Assembly (NCBI GenBank): GCA_902537055.1
Contig: CACAZW010000001.1
Coordinates: 1 to 64,000 of the forward strand
Origin: an uncultured Pelagibacteraceae bacterium
Lineage (GTDB): Bacteria > Pseudomonadota > Alphaproteobacteria > Pelagibacterales > Pelagibacteraceae
Reading direction: 5' to 3'
Length of the DNA stretch: 64,000 nt
Shown here in pieces: positions 45,798-54,335 of this stretch; the first letter of the stretch is position 1; each line of letters opens with the position of its first letter. The notes under the pieces were generated by a model. The model was not told where the DNA came from. It did not search any database and saw only the letters and a program-made list of their open reading frames with translations. Both the position numbers and the translations under genes were made by a program.

Positions 45798-46421
45798 ATG
45801 TGTGGAAGATACGTAATAACTAGCCCCGTTACAAAAACAAAAAAACTTGTTAAGTCAGCTATACAAGTTGAAGATAATGAAAATTATAATGCACACCCAT
45901 TTCAAAAATTACCTGTGATTAAAAAATATAATAATGGAAATACTCTAGAAAATTTAAAGTGGGGAGTAGTACCTAGTTGGGCTAAGCAAAAAGATTTTAA
46001 ACCTTTAATAAATGCAAGACTAGAAACTATTGATGAAAAAGTGTCTTTCAAAAAATTAATTCGATTACATAGATGTGTAGCTGTAGCAGATGGTTTTTAT
46101 GAGTGGAAAAGAGAAAAAGAAAATAAAACACCTTATTATTTTTTAAGAGAGGATAAAAAGCTTATGTATTTAGCTGCTATCTATGACAATGATCAATTTT
46201 GTTTAATAACAGAGGATGCAGATGAAAATATTAAAGAAATACATCATAGACAGCCTGTTATAATTAACGAAAATGATGTTAATAGATATTTAAATCTTGA
46301 ATTAACAGGATCGAGTTTTCTGAAAGAGTGTAAAAAAACAAAATTAAACTTTCATGAAGTTTCAAAGGAAGTTAATAAACCTACAAACAATAATATTTCT
46401 TTGATACAAACAATTTCTTAA
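45798..46421 (+). CDS. yedK: SRAP/HMCES family abasic-site DNA-protein crosslinking protein
   Basis: A 207-aa SOS response-associated peptidase (YedK/HMCES). Catalytic Cys2 is visible in MCGRYVI; NARLETI, CVAVADGFYEWKR and the His of HHRQPVII complete the active site. These proteins form a thiazolidine crosslink with abasic sites in single-stranded DNA. The sequence HHRQPV replaces the commoner HDRMPV. Confidence 0.92.
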   Translation: MCGRYVITSPVTKTKKLVKSAIQVEDNENYNAHPFQKLPVIKKYNNGNTLENLKWGVVPSWAKQKDFKPLINARLETIDEKVSFKKLIRLHRCVAVADGFYEWKREKENKTPYYFLREDKKLMYLAAIYDNDQFCLITEDADENIKEIHHRQPVIINENDVNRYLNLELTGSSFLKECKKTKLNFHEVSKEVNKPTNNNISLIQTIS

Positions 46422-46423
46422 AA

Positions 46424-47467
46424 CTATTTTTCTATAGTTGTTAAATGTCCCATTTTCCTTTTAGCTTTAACTTCTTTTTTTAAATAATCATAAAAAAATT
46501 CATTTTCTTTAAATTTTTTATTTTTATATTCTAATATATCTTCACCAATCAAATTAAGCATTTTTGCATTATAAATTTTTTTTGTTTCTAATTTTTCAAG
46601 TCCACATACAGCTCTAATATGATTTTCAAATTGGCTAATGTTGTGCGAATTTATAGTTAGGTGTCCAGAATTATGTACTCTTGGTGCAACTTCATTAGCA
46701 TATAAATTATTATTTTTATCTATAAAGAATTCAACGCACATTGTACCAATATAATCAAGCTCTTCAGCCACTGTTTTTGCCCAGTCCAATGCTTTATTTT
46801 TAATTTCATCACTTATATCGGCTGGAATTTTGGAGTGTTTTAAAATCTGGTCTTCATGATAATTTTCAATTGGATCATAAATTTCATATTTTTGATGACC
46901 AAATCTTGTAACCACTACTGAAATTTCTTTTTTTAAATTTACTATCTTTTCTAAGATGTAGCCTTTTGAAAAATCAAAATCTTCATTTAAATCATTTGCA
47001 TTATTTATTTTATATTGACCCTTCCCATCATAACCAAGGGTACAAGTTTTCAACAAGCCAGGTATTAATCTATCGTTTATTTTTATATCATCTAAATCGT
47101 TAATACTTACAAACTGTGTTGTAGTTATATTATTTTTATTTAAAAACTCTTTTTCAGTCATTCTATTTTGAATTAATTTATTTATTTCTGGGCTTGGTAA
47201 TACAGATTTGGTTTCATTAATTTTTTTCAATATATCATATGGGATATTTTCAAATTCATAAGTAACAAGATCAACTTTTTCTAAAAAGTTATTGATAATA
47301 TTTATGTCTTGGTAGTCTCCATAAATAAATTCATCTGCAAAATTAATTGCGGGTGCATCTTTATCATCTGATAAAATAACAGTTTTAATATTAATTTTTT
47401 TTGCTGCGGATGCTAATAGACTTCCTAATTGTCCTCCACCTATTATTCCTAGATCAGGTTTAGACAT
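46424..47467 (-). CDS. purK: 5-(carboxyamino)imidazole ribonucleotide synthase
   Basis: A 347-aa ATP-grasp ligase of purine synthesis converting AIR, bicarbonate and ATP to N5-CAIR. N-terminal IIGGGQLGSLLA is diagnostic, followed by LKTCTLGYDGKGQ and NEVAPRVHNSGHLT in the ATP-grasp core. It pairs with purE just upstream (3-base gap). Confidence 0.95.
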   Translation of the reverse strand: MSKPDLGIIGGGQLGSLLASAAKKINIKTVILSDDKDAPAINFADEFIYGDYQDINIINNFLEKVDLVTYEFENIPYDILKKINETKSVLPSPEINKLIQNRMTEKEFLNKNNITTTQFVSINDLDDIKINDRLIPGLLKTCTLGYDGKGQYKINNANDLNEDFDFSKGYILEKIVNLKKEISVVVTRFGHQKYEIYDPIENYHEDQILKHSKIPADISDEIKNKALDWAKTVAEELDYIGTMCVEFFIDKNNNLYANEVAPRVHNSGHLTINSHNISQFENHIRAVCGLEKLETKKIYNAKMLNLIGEDILEYKNKKFKENEFFYDYLKKEVKAKRKMGHLTTIEK

Positions 47468-47470
47468 TAA

Positions 47471-47965
47471 TTACTTTGGTTTTTTTTTTACTTTTGATGT
47501 TTGTTTTTTTCGCCAATTTAAAAGTATTTTTTTTACATTGTTATCATACGTAGCTATAATTGAAGCAGCATATAAACCAGCATTGATTGCACCATCTTCT
47601 CCAATAGCAACTGTACCAACAGGAATTCCTTTTGGCATTTGAGCAATTGATAGTAGGCTATCTAAACCTTTTAACTTTTTACTTTCAATGGGAACACCTA
47701 TGACTGGAATTCTAGTTATTGCAGCAATCATACCAGGTAAATGTGCTGATCCTCCGGCCCCAGCGATAATAATAGAAATATTATTATTTTCTGCTTTCTT
47801 TGCATAGGTATAAAGTCTATCAGGCGTTCTGTGTGCAGAGACGATATTTGTCTCATAATTAACTTTTAAAATCTTAAGAACTTTTTCACAATTTTTCATT
47901 GTTTTGTAATCAGACTGACTGCCCATTACAATTGATACTTTATGTGATTTTTTTTTGTATTTCAT
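47471..47965 (-). CDS. purE: N5-carboxyaminoimidazole ribonucleotide mutase
   Basis: A 164-aa class I PurE. Typical motifs are VMGSQSDYKTM, VSAHRTPDRL and IAGAGGSAHLPGMIA. It follows PurK's reaction, moving the carboxyl group to give CAIR. The C-terminus is lysine-rich. Confidence 0.96.
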   Translation of the reverse strand: MKYKKKSHKVSIVMGSQSDYKTMKNCEKVLKILKVNYETNIVSAHRTPDRLYTYAKKAENNNISIIIAGAGGSAHLPGMIAAITRIPVIGVPIESKKLKGLDSLLSIAQMPKGIPVGTVAIGEDGAINAGLYAASIIATYDNNVKKILLNWRKKQTSKVKKKPK

Positions 47966-48069
47966 GAAACCAATATCAATTTATAGATATTTCCCTTAAA
48001 TTGCAATTTTTAGCTAAGGACAGTTTAAGTTAGTGACAATCATAATAATAATAATAGTGTATACCAAAT

Positions 48070-49038
48070 ATGAATTATCGAATTGATAATCTTCAGTATT
48101 GTAAATGGTCTAGAGAAATCTTTGAAATAAATAATAAAGCTGGATTAAATGCGGTTCACGTAACGTTAGTTTATCATGAAGACTATGATGAATTACAACA
48201 AAGAATACATGAGTGGAATAAACATTTTGAAGAAAATAAAGATCTTATATTTCTAGGCAATAACTACAATGATATTACAAAAGCAAAAGAAGAAAACAAA
48301 ACAGCAATTTTTTTTGGATTTCAAAATTGTTCACCAATTGAAGATGACATAAGTCTTATAGAAAAAGTACACTCACAAGGTTGTAGATTTATGCAACTAA
48401 CTTACAATAATCAATCATTACTAGCCACTGGATGTTATGAGAAAAATGATAGTGGAGTTACTAATTTTGGAAAAGAGGCTATTAAAGAAATGAATAGAGT
48501 AGGTATCGTTGTTGACATGTCTCATTCAGCAGAGAAAAGTACACTTGATGCAATTGAAATTAGCCAAAAACCTATTGCGATCACTCATGCAAATCCAACT
48601 TTTTGGTTTGAAGCGAAAAGAAATAAATCTACAGAATTATTAAAAGTTTTATCCGATAGTGGAGGAATGTTAGGGCTATCATTGTATGCTCATCATTTAA
48701 AAGATGGAACGAATTGTAAAATAGAAAGTTTTTGTGAAATGGTTGCAAGAACAGTTGAAATTATGGGTATTAATAATGTTGGTATAGGATCAGACTTATG
48801 TTTGAATCAACCAGACAGTGTAGTTGAGTGGATGAGAAATGGAACATGGTCAAATTCAAAAAATTTTGGTGAGGGCAGTAAAGATAAACCTGGTTTTCCA
48901 AAACAACCAGATTGGTTTTTGGATGCAAGAGGATTTAATAATATAAACACAGAACTAAAAAATAAAGGTTTTCACGAAGAAGAGATAAATAGGATACTTG
49001 GCAATAACTGGTTTAATTTTTATAAAGGAATTAATTAA
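48070..49038 (+). CDS. M19 (renal dipeptidase)-like protein with degenerate metal site
   Basis: A 322-aa protein of the membrane dipeptidase superfamily: VVDMSHSAEKSTLDAIE, ITHANP, AKRNKST and VGIGSDLC are M19 blocks. The N-terminal HxD metal motif is replaced by RIDNLQYCKW, and the usual metal-binding glutamate region reads FFGFQNCSPIEDD. This variant subfamily also occurs in the Pseudomonas glycine betaine/dimethylglycine gene region. It is unlikely to be a classical dipeptidase; a hydrolase or lyase on a methylated-amine intermediate is possible (inference). It is coupled by a TAATG overlap to the 550-aa gene. Confidence 0.78.
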   Translation: MNYRIDNLQYCKWSREIFEINNKAGLNAVHVTLVYHEDYDELQQRIHEWNKHFEENKDLIFLGNNYNDITKAKEENKTAIFFGFQNCSPIEDDISLIEKVHSQGCRFMQLTYNNQSLLATGCYEKNDSGVTNFGKEAIKEMNRVGIVVDMSHSAEKSTLDAIEISQKPIAITHANPTFWFEAKRNKSTELLKVLSDSGGMLGLSLYAHHLKDGTNCKIESFCEMVARTVEIMGINNVGIGSDLCLNQPDSVVEWMRNGTWSNSKNFGEGSKDKPGFPKQPDWFLDARGFNNINTELKNKGFHEEEINRILGNNWFNFYKGIN

Positions 49039-50690
49039 TGCAAGTTCCACTAAGAGATCCTAAAATTGTAATGAAACTCTCTAGACTTGGATCGTTTCAT
49101 CAATCTAAATTATCTTTTCTAAGATCATTTTTAAATGAGTTCAAAGATTGGAAATATAACAGAGATTTGTTCGACTTGAATGATAGGGGGTATGGAGTTG
49201 CCATTTATTCATTTTCAAAAGATAAAAAAACATATTCTCTAGTTTGTTTTGCCAATGAACTTAAAGATGAGGAAAGATCTGATAGAGTAATAGCAACTAA
49301 ATGGGATGCTGCATTTGCTTTGTATGATGGCATTCCTTCAAAAATTGATATTGATAGACTCTCACAAAATGTCCCTAAACAAGAAGTAGGGAGACTTTCT
49401 TATAAAGAACTTACTCTTTCAAGAGCAAATAGATCAGTTAGAGCATTTAATTATGTGGTTGAGTGTTTATCAAAAGGTATCCAGCCCAATACTAATGAGC
49501 TTTCAAAAGTTGGATATTTGTACAGAACAACTGCAGTATATGGCTCAGGAAAATTTGGATTAGCAGACAGGTTTAGAATTAAAAATAGAGATGAAATAAA
49601 TGGTCCTTTTAGATTGGAAATGATGTTAGTTTACCTTGTAAGACAATTCACTTTCGATCAAGTCAATCATATAGCAAAACATAAAAATCCTAAAGATGCT
49701 GTAGAATTAGACTTGGATATTTGCAGAAATTTAGGAATTGGAAATTCAACTGGATTAGGAATGGCACCATTTATTGTTAACCACCCTTCATTATTAAATA
49801 ATTGGATCTTAGCTAAAGAAACAGCTTTAAAAAAAATAAGAGAAATAGAAAAAGTATCAGAAGAAGATTTTAAAATTTTTTACAACTGTTTAACAAAATC
49901 TTTAAAAAATGTGACTTCATGGAATACTGACAGCGAATACCAAAAGAAAAAAATTGAGAATTTAATTAATGATTTACAAAATTTAATTAATTATTTGAAA
50001 GATAATATTGATAGATCAAATTTTTATATATTTGATAAATTATATAATTGGGCAGAGGAAAATTTATCTGAAGAAGGAGTTGAGTATTTGGTTTCTATAA
50101 TGATGGAGCCATATAATGAAATAACTGATCCTTTAATTTCTCAAATGAGTTCAGACGAAGATAATAGTTTTAATATACCTGTAGACAGAACTATAAATGA
50201 CCTAAGAGAAATAATTGAAAAAAATTATTCAGATATTTTAAAAATTGATTTTTCAAAAAATGAAAATAATAAAAAATTTTGGTTCATTTCAAAAAATAAA
50301 GAAGAGCCTAGAATTGGAGATCGGTTTGAGGATAATGGTTCAGAACTTGAGCAGCCTACAGCTATTGCTAGAGATATAAAAAAACTTTATGAAACTATTT
50401 TTACATTAAAAAACAGCTTAAAGATTGGCAATTTTCTAGTACGGAACAATGATTTAAGACATATTGTAAGAAGAGTGTTTATAACAGAGAAATATCCATA
50501 TTCTGAAATTCAAGATAACACCATCGGCTCAAAATTGGTCCCTATTGATATGTTAAGACTTAAACTATCTTTTTTTGGGGCAGTAAAGTTTGATCCAAGA
50601 TCTGACAAATGGTTGAGGATTTGTATGTTTCAAGGAGCTCCATTACCAAATGAACTTAATTCATTTAATCAATATTGGATATATAACTAA
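49038..50690 (+). CDS. Uncharacterised 550-aa protein downstream of the M19-like gene
   Basis: Not recognised. Large soluble protein with no signal peptide or membrane helix. Conserved-looking blocks include YRTTAVYGSGKFGLADRFR (about residues 155-173), GIGNSTGLGMAPFIVNHP (about 233-250) and a C-terminal LRHIVRRVF. The middle third is predicted helical and charged. Its translation is coupled to the M19-like gene and it is followed 8 bases later by a DUF3726-like gene, so the three likely form a functional unit. Confidence 0.8.
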   Translation: MQVPLRDPKIVMKLSRLGSFHQSKLSFLRSFLNEFKDWKYNRDLFDLNDRGYGVAIYSFSKDKKTYSLVCFANELKDEERSDRVIATKWDAAFALYDGIPSKIDIDRLSQNVPKQEVGRLSYKELTLSRANRSVRAFNYVVECLSKGIQPNTNELSKVGYLYRTTAVYGSGKFGLADRFRIKNRDEINGPFRLEMMLVYLVRQFTFDQVNHIAKHKNPKDAVELDLDICRNLGIGNSTGLGMAPFIVNHPSLLNNWILAKETALKKIREIEKVSEEDFKIFYNCLTKSLKNVTSWNTDSEYQKKKIENLINDLQNLINYLKDNIDRSNFYIFDKLYNWAEENLSEEGVEYLVSIMMEPYNEITDPLISQMSSDEDNSFNIPVDRTINDLREIIEKNYSDILKIDFSKNENNKKFWFISKNKEEPRIGDRFEDNGSELEQPTAIARDIKKLYETIFTLKNSLKIGNFLVRNNDLRHIVRRVFITEKYPYSEIQDNTIGSKLVPIDMLRLKLSFFGAVKFDPRSDKWLRICMFQGAPLPNELNSFNQYWIYN

Positions 50691-50698
50691 AGCAATTA

Positions 50699-51307
50699 AT
50701 GAGAAGTTATAGTGAAATTGACACGATAGTTAAACGTTCAACTAAAGCAAAAGGTTTTTCTTGGGGTGTTGCTGAAGAAATAGGAAAGAACATTAAACAA
50801 CTTGAGTTATTTGGTTTACCAGGAATAAAACACATAAACCAATATTTTAAGATTTATAATAATGAAAAGTTTGAAACTTGCCAATCTTTTAAAAAAAGCA
50901 ACAGACCTCAAAACTTTTACTGTCCAATTAAACTTGGATTAAGTTTTTTTGATCAATCTTTCTCTATCCAAGAACTAAAAGATATAGAAATTGAAAAAAT
51001 TGCTTACCCATTGATATTTTTGCCGTTTGTCAGTAGATCTTCGGAAATAACAGGAAAGAGAATTTTTTTAAAGATAGATCAAAAAGAATTTTTATTAAAT
51101 TTCAATCAATCAATTTATTCAAATTATTTAAGTAGTGAGGTTGTAGAAAAAGCTGATGTAATTAAAATTCAATTCTTAGAAAATAAGAATAATTTTTCTG
51201 AAGAAGATTGGAAAGAATTAACAAAATTATCAGAAAACACATTTGTTGAAGAAACTGATGAGTTAAAACAAAAAACTGCAGGAGCAGGATTAACAGATAA
51301 TGACTGA
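50699..51307 (+). CDS. DUF3726-like protein
   Basis: A 202-aa protein whose N-terminus (SEIDTIVKRSTKAKGFSWGVAEEIGKNIKQLELFGLPG) follows the pattern of the DUF3726 family of unknown function: an ExxxxxRxxxAxGxxWGxAEExGK-type helix. The remainder is less conserved, with an acidic C-terminus. It overlaps the next small gene by 8 bases. Family assignment is from pattern memory and should be treated as moderate. Confidence 0.65.
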   Translation: MRSYSEIDTIVKRSTKAKGFSWGVAEEIGKNIKQLELFGLPGIKHINQYFKIYNNEKFETCQSFKKSNRPQNFYCPIKLGLSFFDQSFSIQELKDIEIEKIAYPLIFLPFVSRSSEITGKRIFLKIDQKEFLLNFNQSIYSNYLSSEVVEKADVIKIQFLENKNNFSEEDWKELTKLSENTFVEETDELKQKTAGAGLTDND

Positions 51308-51467
51308 TAAATTTGACTATAAATCAGACAAAACAGATAATAATGAATTAAATGATATTTGTGATGAATGTAAAAAGGAAGATGAGACAGTAACTCAAAA
51401 TCTAATACTCACAGGATATAAACTTTGTAACTCCTGCAGAACATCTAAAACTTTATTTCCGATTTAA
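51300..51467 (+). CDS. 55-aa zinc-knuckle protein (CxxC...CxxC)
   Basis: A short gene starting with ATG at 51300, overlapping the DUF3726-like gene by 8 bases and ending at TAA 51465-51467. The protein has two cysteine pairs, ICDECKKED and LCNSCRTSK, about 24 residues apart, which form a typical four-cysteine zinc-ribbon site. The N-terminus is acidic. Coupling to the preceding gene and the clean CxxC pairs argue that it is real. It ends convergently with the Yip1-like gene (4-base overlap). Confidence 0.65.
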   Translation: MTDKFDYKSDKTDNNELNDICDECKKEDETVTQNLILTGYKLCNSCRTSKTLFPI

Positions 51468-52009
51468 ATATTTGTACTTATTGGTAATGAATTAATTTTT
51501 GTCATTACGAAAGAAATTGTCAAAAAAGAAATAATTAAAAAAGACAAAAATACAATTCCGAATGCTTTTAAATTTGATTTTAAATTTAAAATATGTCTCG
51601 TTGCTATAATTAATGAAGCAAAAATCCAAAATTGAGTAAGAAAAATAATTAAAAGCACTAATTCTGGTGTGACAGCAAAAAATCTTATTAGTCCTGGAGC
51701 GTGTGCGTACCCAACGGCTATAAGAACTCTTTTAAATGGAATTTTTCTATCTTTATCAGGAAAAATTTTAACCCCAATTACAAATATAAAAATTGCCCAC
51801 ACCAGCCATGTTAATAATGCTGTTAAACCAGATATACCTACTGATGTTTTTACAATCGTATTAGCTGCAATAGCACCTGCAACCCCATCTAAAATCATAA
51901 TTAGAATTGCAAAATAAATTCCAGCTTCTCCATAATATCTTGGGGTTTTATAAAGAGTTTTATCAAGCTTTAATGATTTAAAAACAATATCTAAAAACTG
52001 AGCAAACAT
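51464..52009 (-). CDS. Yip1-like multi-pass membrane protein
   Basis: A 181-aa protein with five predicted transmembrane helices and the layout of bacterial Yip1 domain proteins: IYFAILIMILDGVAGAI, then TWLVWAIFIFVIGVKIFP, then IAVGYAHAPGLIRFFAV, a pattern (GYxxxPxLI) typical of the family. Function unknown. Its start overlaps the stop of a 35-aa membrane peptide by one base. Confidence 0.72.
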   Translation of the reverse strand: MFAQFLDIVFKSLKLDKTLYKTPRYYGEAGIYFAILIMILDGVAGAIAANTIVKTSVGISGLTALLTWLVWAIFIFVIGVKIFPDKDRKIPFKRVLIAVGYAHAPGLIRFFAVTPELVLLIIFLTQFWIFASLIIATRHILNLKSNLKAFGIVFLSFLIISFLTISFVMTKINSLPISTNI

Positions 52010-52116
52010 TAATTATCTTTATTTTTTTTTTGCGCCTTATATGAAACTATTAATGGGAATATTATTAGAGCAATAGCGATTATAATGCAAACAACTATGA
52101 AAAAGGTTTTCGTCAT
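52009..52116 (-). CDS. 35-aa single-pass membrane peptide
   Basis: A short gene from ATG at 52116 to TAA at 52011-52009. The product is almost all one hydrophobic helix (FIVVCIIIAIALIIFPLIV) followed by a basic tail (YKAQKKNKDN). The TAATG overlap with the Yip1-like start suggests translational coupling. No homologue recognised. The start codon sits one base beyond a strong hairpin (52118-52144). Confidence 0.5.
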   Translation of the reverse strand: MTKTFFIVVCIIIAIALIIFPLIVSYKAQKKNKDN

Positions 52117-52117
52117 A

Positions 52118-52144
52118 TTTAGGGGGAATTAAATTCCCCCTAAA
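52118..52144 (-). terminator. Strong hairpin between the DmdA-like gene and the 35-aa peptide gene
   Basis: TTTAGGGGGAA (52118-52128) pairs perfectly with TTCCCCCTAAA (52134-52144) around a 5-base loop. Read on the minus strand the hairpin is not followed by a T-run, so it is not a textbook terminator; it may protect the 3' end of the DmdA-like message or damp translation of the following peptide. Confidence 0.5.
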
Positions 52145-52154
52145 AAAATTTTTA

Positions 52155-53510
52155 TCACTTACTGACTACTTCTCTTGTATTTGCGTTGTAAGATTCTGTA
52201 AATGGAATATCAACTACAACTGCATCAACCGGTTCTCCAGGTTTATCAGAATATTTTTCTGGTAGATGGACTTTAAATTTCGATCCAACTTTACCTCTTG
52301 GAAAACCATTTGCATTCAGCGTGCCATCAAAAGGTACATATCCCATAGCAATATTTTTCCCTTTTTCTGGGTGATACCAAGGAGAAGTTACAAATCCTAC
52401 AGGCTCACTGCCGTTTTCTGAAATTAACCAAAAATCTGGAGCATATTCTTCAATAGGTTTTCCTCCCAATTCAAGTCCAACTAATTGAAGTTTGTAAGGT
52501 TTATGACCTGCTTTTAAATCAGCTTTCATTTTCTCAAGAGCTTTTTTACCAATGTAATCTGCTTTTTTGTTCCATTCACCTTTACCAGATAAAGAAACTT
52601 GATATCCAAGATTACATTGAAATGGATTATGCTCATGATCCATATCTTGTCCCCATGAAAGAATTCCAGCTTGTATCCTTCTATGGTGTGCAGGAGCAAT
52701 TACCATTAAGTTATGTTTTTTACCTGCTTCAAGAACAGCATTCCACATATCTTCGGCATATAAAGTTGCTTCTCTTAAATATATTTCAAATCCAGACTCG
52801 CCTGAAAAACCTGTTTGAGAAATTATACAACTTCTTCCACCAACTTTTGTAGATGCCAATCCATAAAAAGGCATGTTGTCAATGTCAACTTCACTTCCAC
52901 AAAGATCTTTCATTAAAGCTTTTGCTTTAGGACCTTGAATTTGTACAGGACAAGCATCTATTTCATTAATTTGAACATTAAACCTTTCATCTGCATTTAC
53001 TCCTTGCAGATATAATCCAATATCACTATCTGATAAACTAAACCAAAATTCATCTTTAGATATTCTTAAAAGAATTGGATCATTTAATACTCCTCCGTAT
53101 GCATTACACAAAATTACATATCTTCCTCTCATTGGAGAAATTTTTGTAGCATCTCTTGTAATTACATAATCAACAAATTTTTCTGCATCTGGTCCTTTAA
53201 CTTGTATTTGTCTTTCAACAGCAACATTCCACATTGTTACATGGTTTTTAATTGCCTCGTACTCAACCATTGCACCACCATCTTCAGGTTTAACATAACC
53301 TCTTGGATGGTAAATTCTGTTATATACAGTTGCTCTCCAACATCCTGCTTTCATTGATAAATGCCAGTATGGAGACTTCCTTACTCTTGTTGATATTAGC
53401 ATCTCAACTTTAGTAGGTCCGCTTTGTCTTAAATTGTATGGTACTTTTCTATCAGACTGATCTACTGATGTTGTATGTCTTAGCTTACTATAGTCAAATT
53501 CATTAGACAT
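52155..53510 (-). CDS. DmdA-like (GcvT family) tetrahydrofolate-dependent demethylase
   Basis: A 451-aa GcvT-superfamily protein. The block HVTMWNVAVERQIQVKGPDA, then RDATKI, VLNDPILLRISKDEFWFSLSDSD and SQTGFSGESGFEIY resembles DMSP demethylase DmdA, which moves a methyl group from DMSP to THF. At 451 aa it is longer than SAR11 DmdA (about 370), nearer to LigM-type O-demethylases in size. A MetF-like gene overlaps its start by 8 bases, consistent with 5-methyl-THF as product and its oxidation next door. The substrate is not certain: DMSP, another methylated sulfur or nitrogen compound, or a methoxy compound. Confidence 0.72.
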   Translation of the reverse strand: MSNEFDYSKLRHTTSVDQSDRKVPYNLRQSGPTKVEMLISTRVRKSPYWHLSMKAGCWRATVYNRIYHPRGYVKPEDGGAMVEYEAIKNHVTMWNVAVERQIQVKGPDAEKFVDYVITRDATKISPMRGRYVILCNAYGGVLNDPILLRISKDEFWFSLSDSDIGLYLQGVNADERFNVQINEIDACPVQIQGPKAKALMKDLCGSEVDIDNMPFYGLASTKVGGRSCIISQTGFSGESGFEIYLREATLYAEDMWNAVLEAGKKHNLMVIAPAHHRRIQAGILSWGQDMDHEHNPFQCNLGYQVSLSGKGEWNKKADYIGKKALEKMKADLKAGHKPYKLQLVGLELGGKPIEEYAPDFWLISENGSEPVGFVTSPWYHPEKGKNIAMGYVPFDGTLNANGFPRGKVGSKFKVHLPEKYSDKPGEPVDAVVVDIPFTESYNANTREVVSK

Positions 53511-54231
53511 AGTTATTCTCCTTCAACCACTTGTTAGTTTCCTTCAAGCCGCCGAATGTATAAATGTGGAAATAATCAGTATGCGATTTAACTTTCCCAA
53601 TTAAATCATTAGGGTCTTTAGGTTTCAATAAATCTAACGCCTTACTAAAATTAGATTTAAGAAAGTTAATGGAATTTTTTGCCCCTACAATATTAGCAAA
53701 TTTAATTAAGCTAGATATTTTCATTGGCCCAGTTATTCCAACATGAACTGGTATTGTTTGTTTTGAGATAAAATCTATAATTGGCTGAGTATCCATTAGC
53801 CACTGTGTAACTATATAATCAGCATAAGGCTTTTTATCTATCATAGCTTTTTCTAAATCAGAGTCGGATATATCAGGACTCCCCTCAGGATGTCCAGCAA
53901 TTCCAATCTTGATACCATCAAAAAACCCTGTCTCTAACATTTGATATGAGCTATCAAATTTTCCGATCGGGTCACGACTTCCACCTATCACCAAGACCTG
54001 ATTAACACCCAAATCTTTACATCTAGAAACATAATCTTTCAGCTGATTTTCATCATTTATTGATCTTGCTGGGAAGTGAGGAACTGGATTAAATCCCTCT
54101 TTAACTAACTCTCCAGACTGTTGAGCGGTCTCTTTATAATCACCTCCAGGTAGCATTGTAACATAAACATCCTGTACCTTAGGCAACGTGCTTAAATCAG
54201 TTTTAGGACCTATTTCTAAAGAAAAATTCAT
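53503..54231 (-). CDS. MetF-like methylenetetrahydrofolate reductase
   Basis: A 242-aa TIM-barrel protein of the MetF family (VTMLPGGDYKETAQQSG, then NQVLVIGGSRDPIGKF, IGIAGHPEGSP, VHVGITGPM). It is shorter than E. coli MetF (about 296), lacking the usual start. The coupled DmdA-like gene suggests it runs in the oxidative direction, 5-methyl-THF to 5,10-methylene-THF. A promoter-like pair (54269-54297) lies upstream. Confidence 0.82.
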   Translation of the reverse strand: MNFSLEIGPKTDLSTLPKVQDVYVTMLPGGDYKETAQQSGELVKEGFNPVPHFPARSINDENQLKDYVSRCKDLGVNQVLVIGGSRDPIGKFDSSYQMLETGFFDGIKIGIAGHPEGSPDISDSDLEKAMIDKKPYADYIVTQWLMDTQPIIDFISKQTIPVHVGITGPMKISSLIKFANIVGAKNSINFLKSNFSKALDLLKPKDPNDLIGKVKSHTDYFHIYTFGGLKETNKWLKENNYV

Positions 54232-54268
54232 AAGTAAATTCTTAATTATTTTACATTCCGTGTCTATA

Positions 54269-54297
54269 AAAATATTAAACAGCTGAACACATTGTAA
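54269..54297 (-). promoter_or_regulatory. Candidate promoter for the metF-like/dmdA-like operon
   Basis: On the minus strand TTACAA (54297-54292), a 17-base spacer and TATTTT (54274-54269) lie about 38 bases before the ATG. Spacing is ideal, sequence match moderate. Prediction by eye. Confidence 0.35.
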
Positions 54298-54301
54298 CCC
54301 A

Positions 54302-54330
54302 TTGTCATGATCTGAAAATTTAATTAAATT
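54302..54330 (+). promoter_or_regulatory. egtB: Candidate promoter for egtB with almost no leader
   Basis: TTGTCA (54302-54307), 17 bases, TAAATT (54325-54330). The ATG follows 5 bases later at 54336, so transcription would begin at or within the start codon, giving a leaderless message. No Shine-Dalgarno is present. Confidence 0.35.
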
Positions 54331-54335
54331 TAGTC

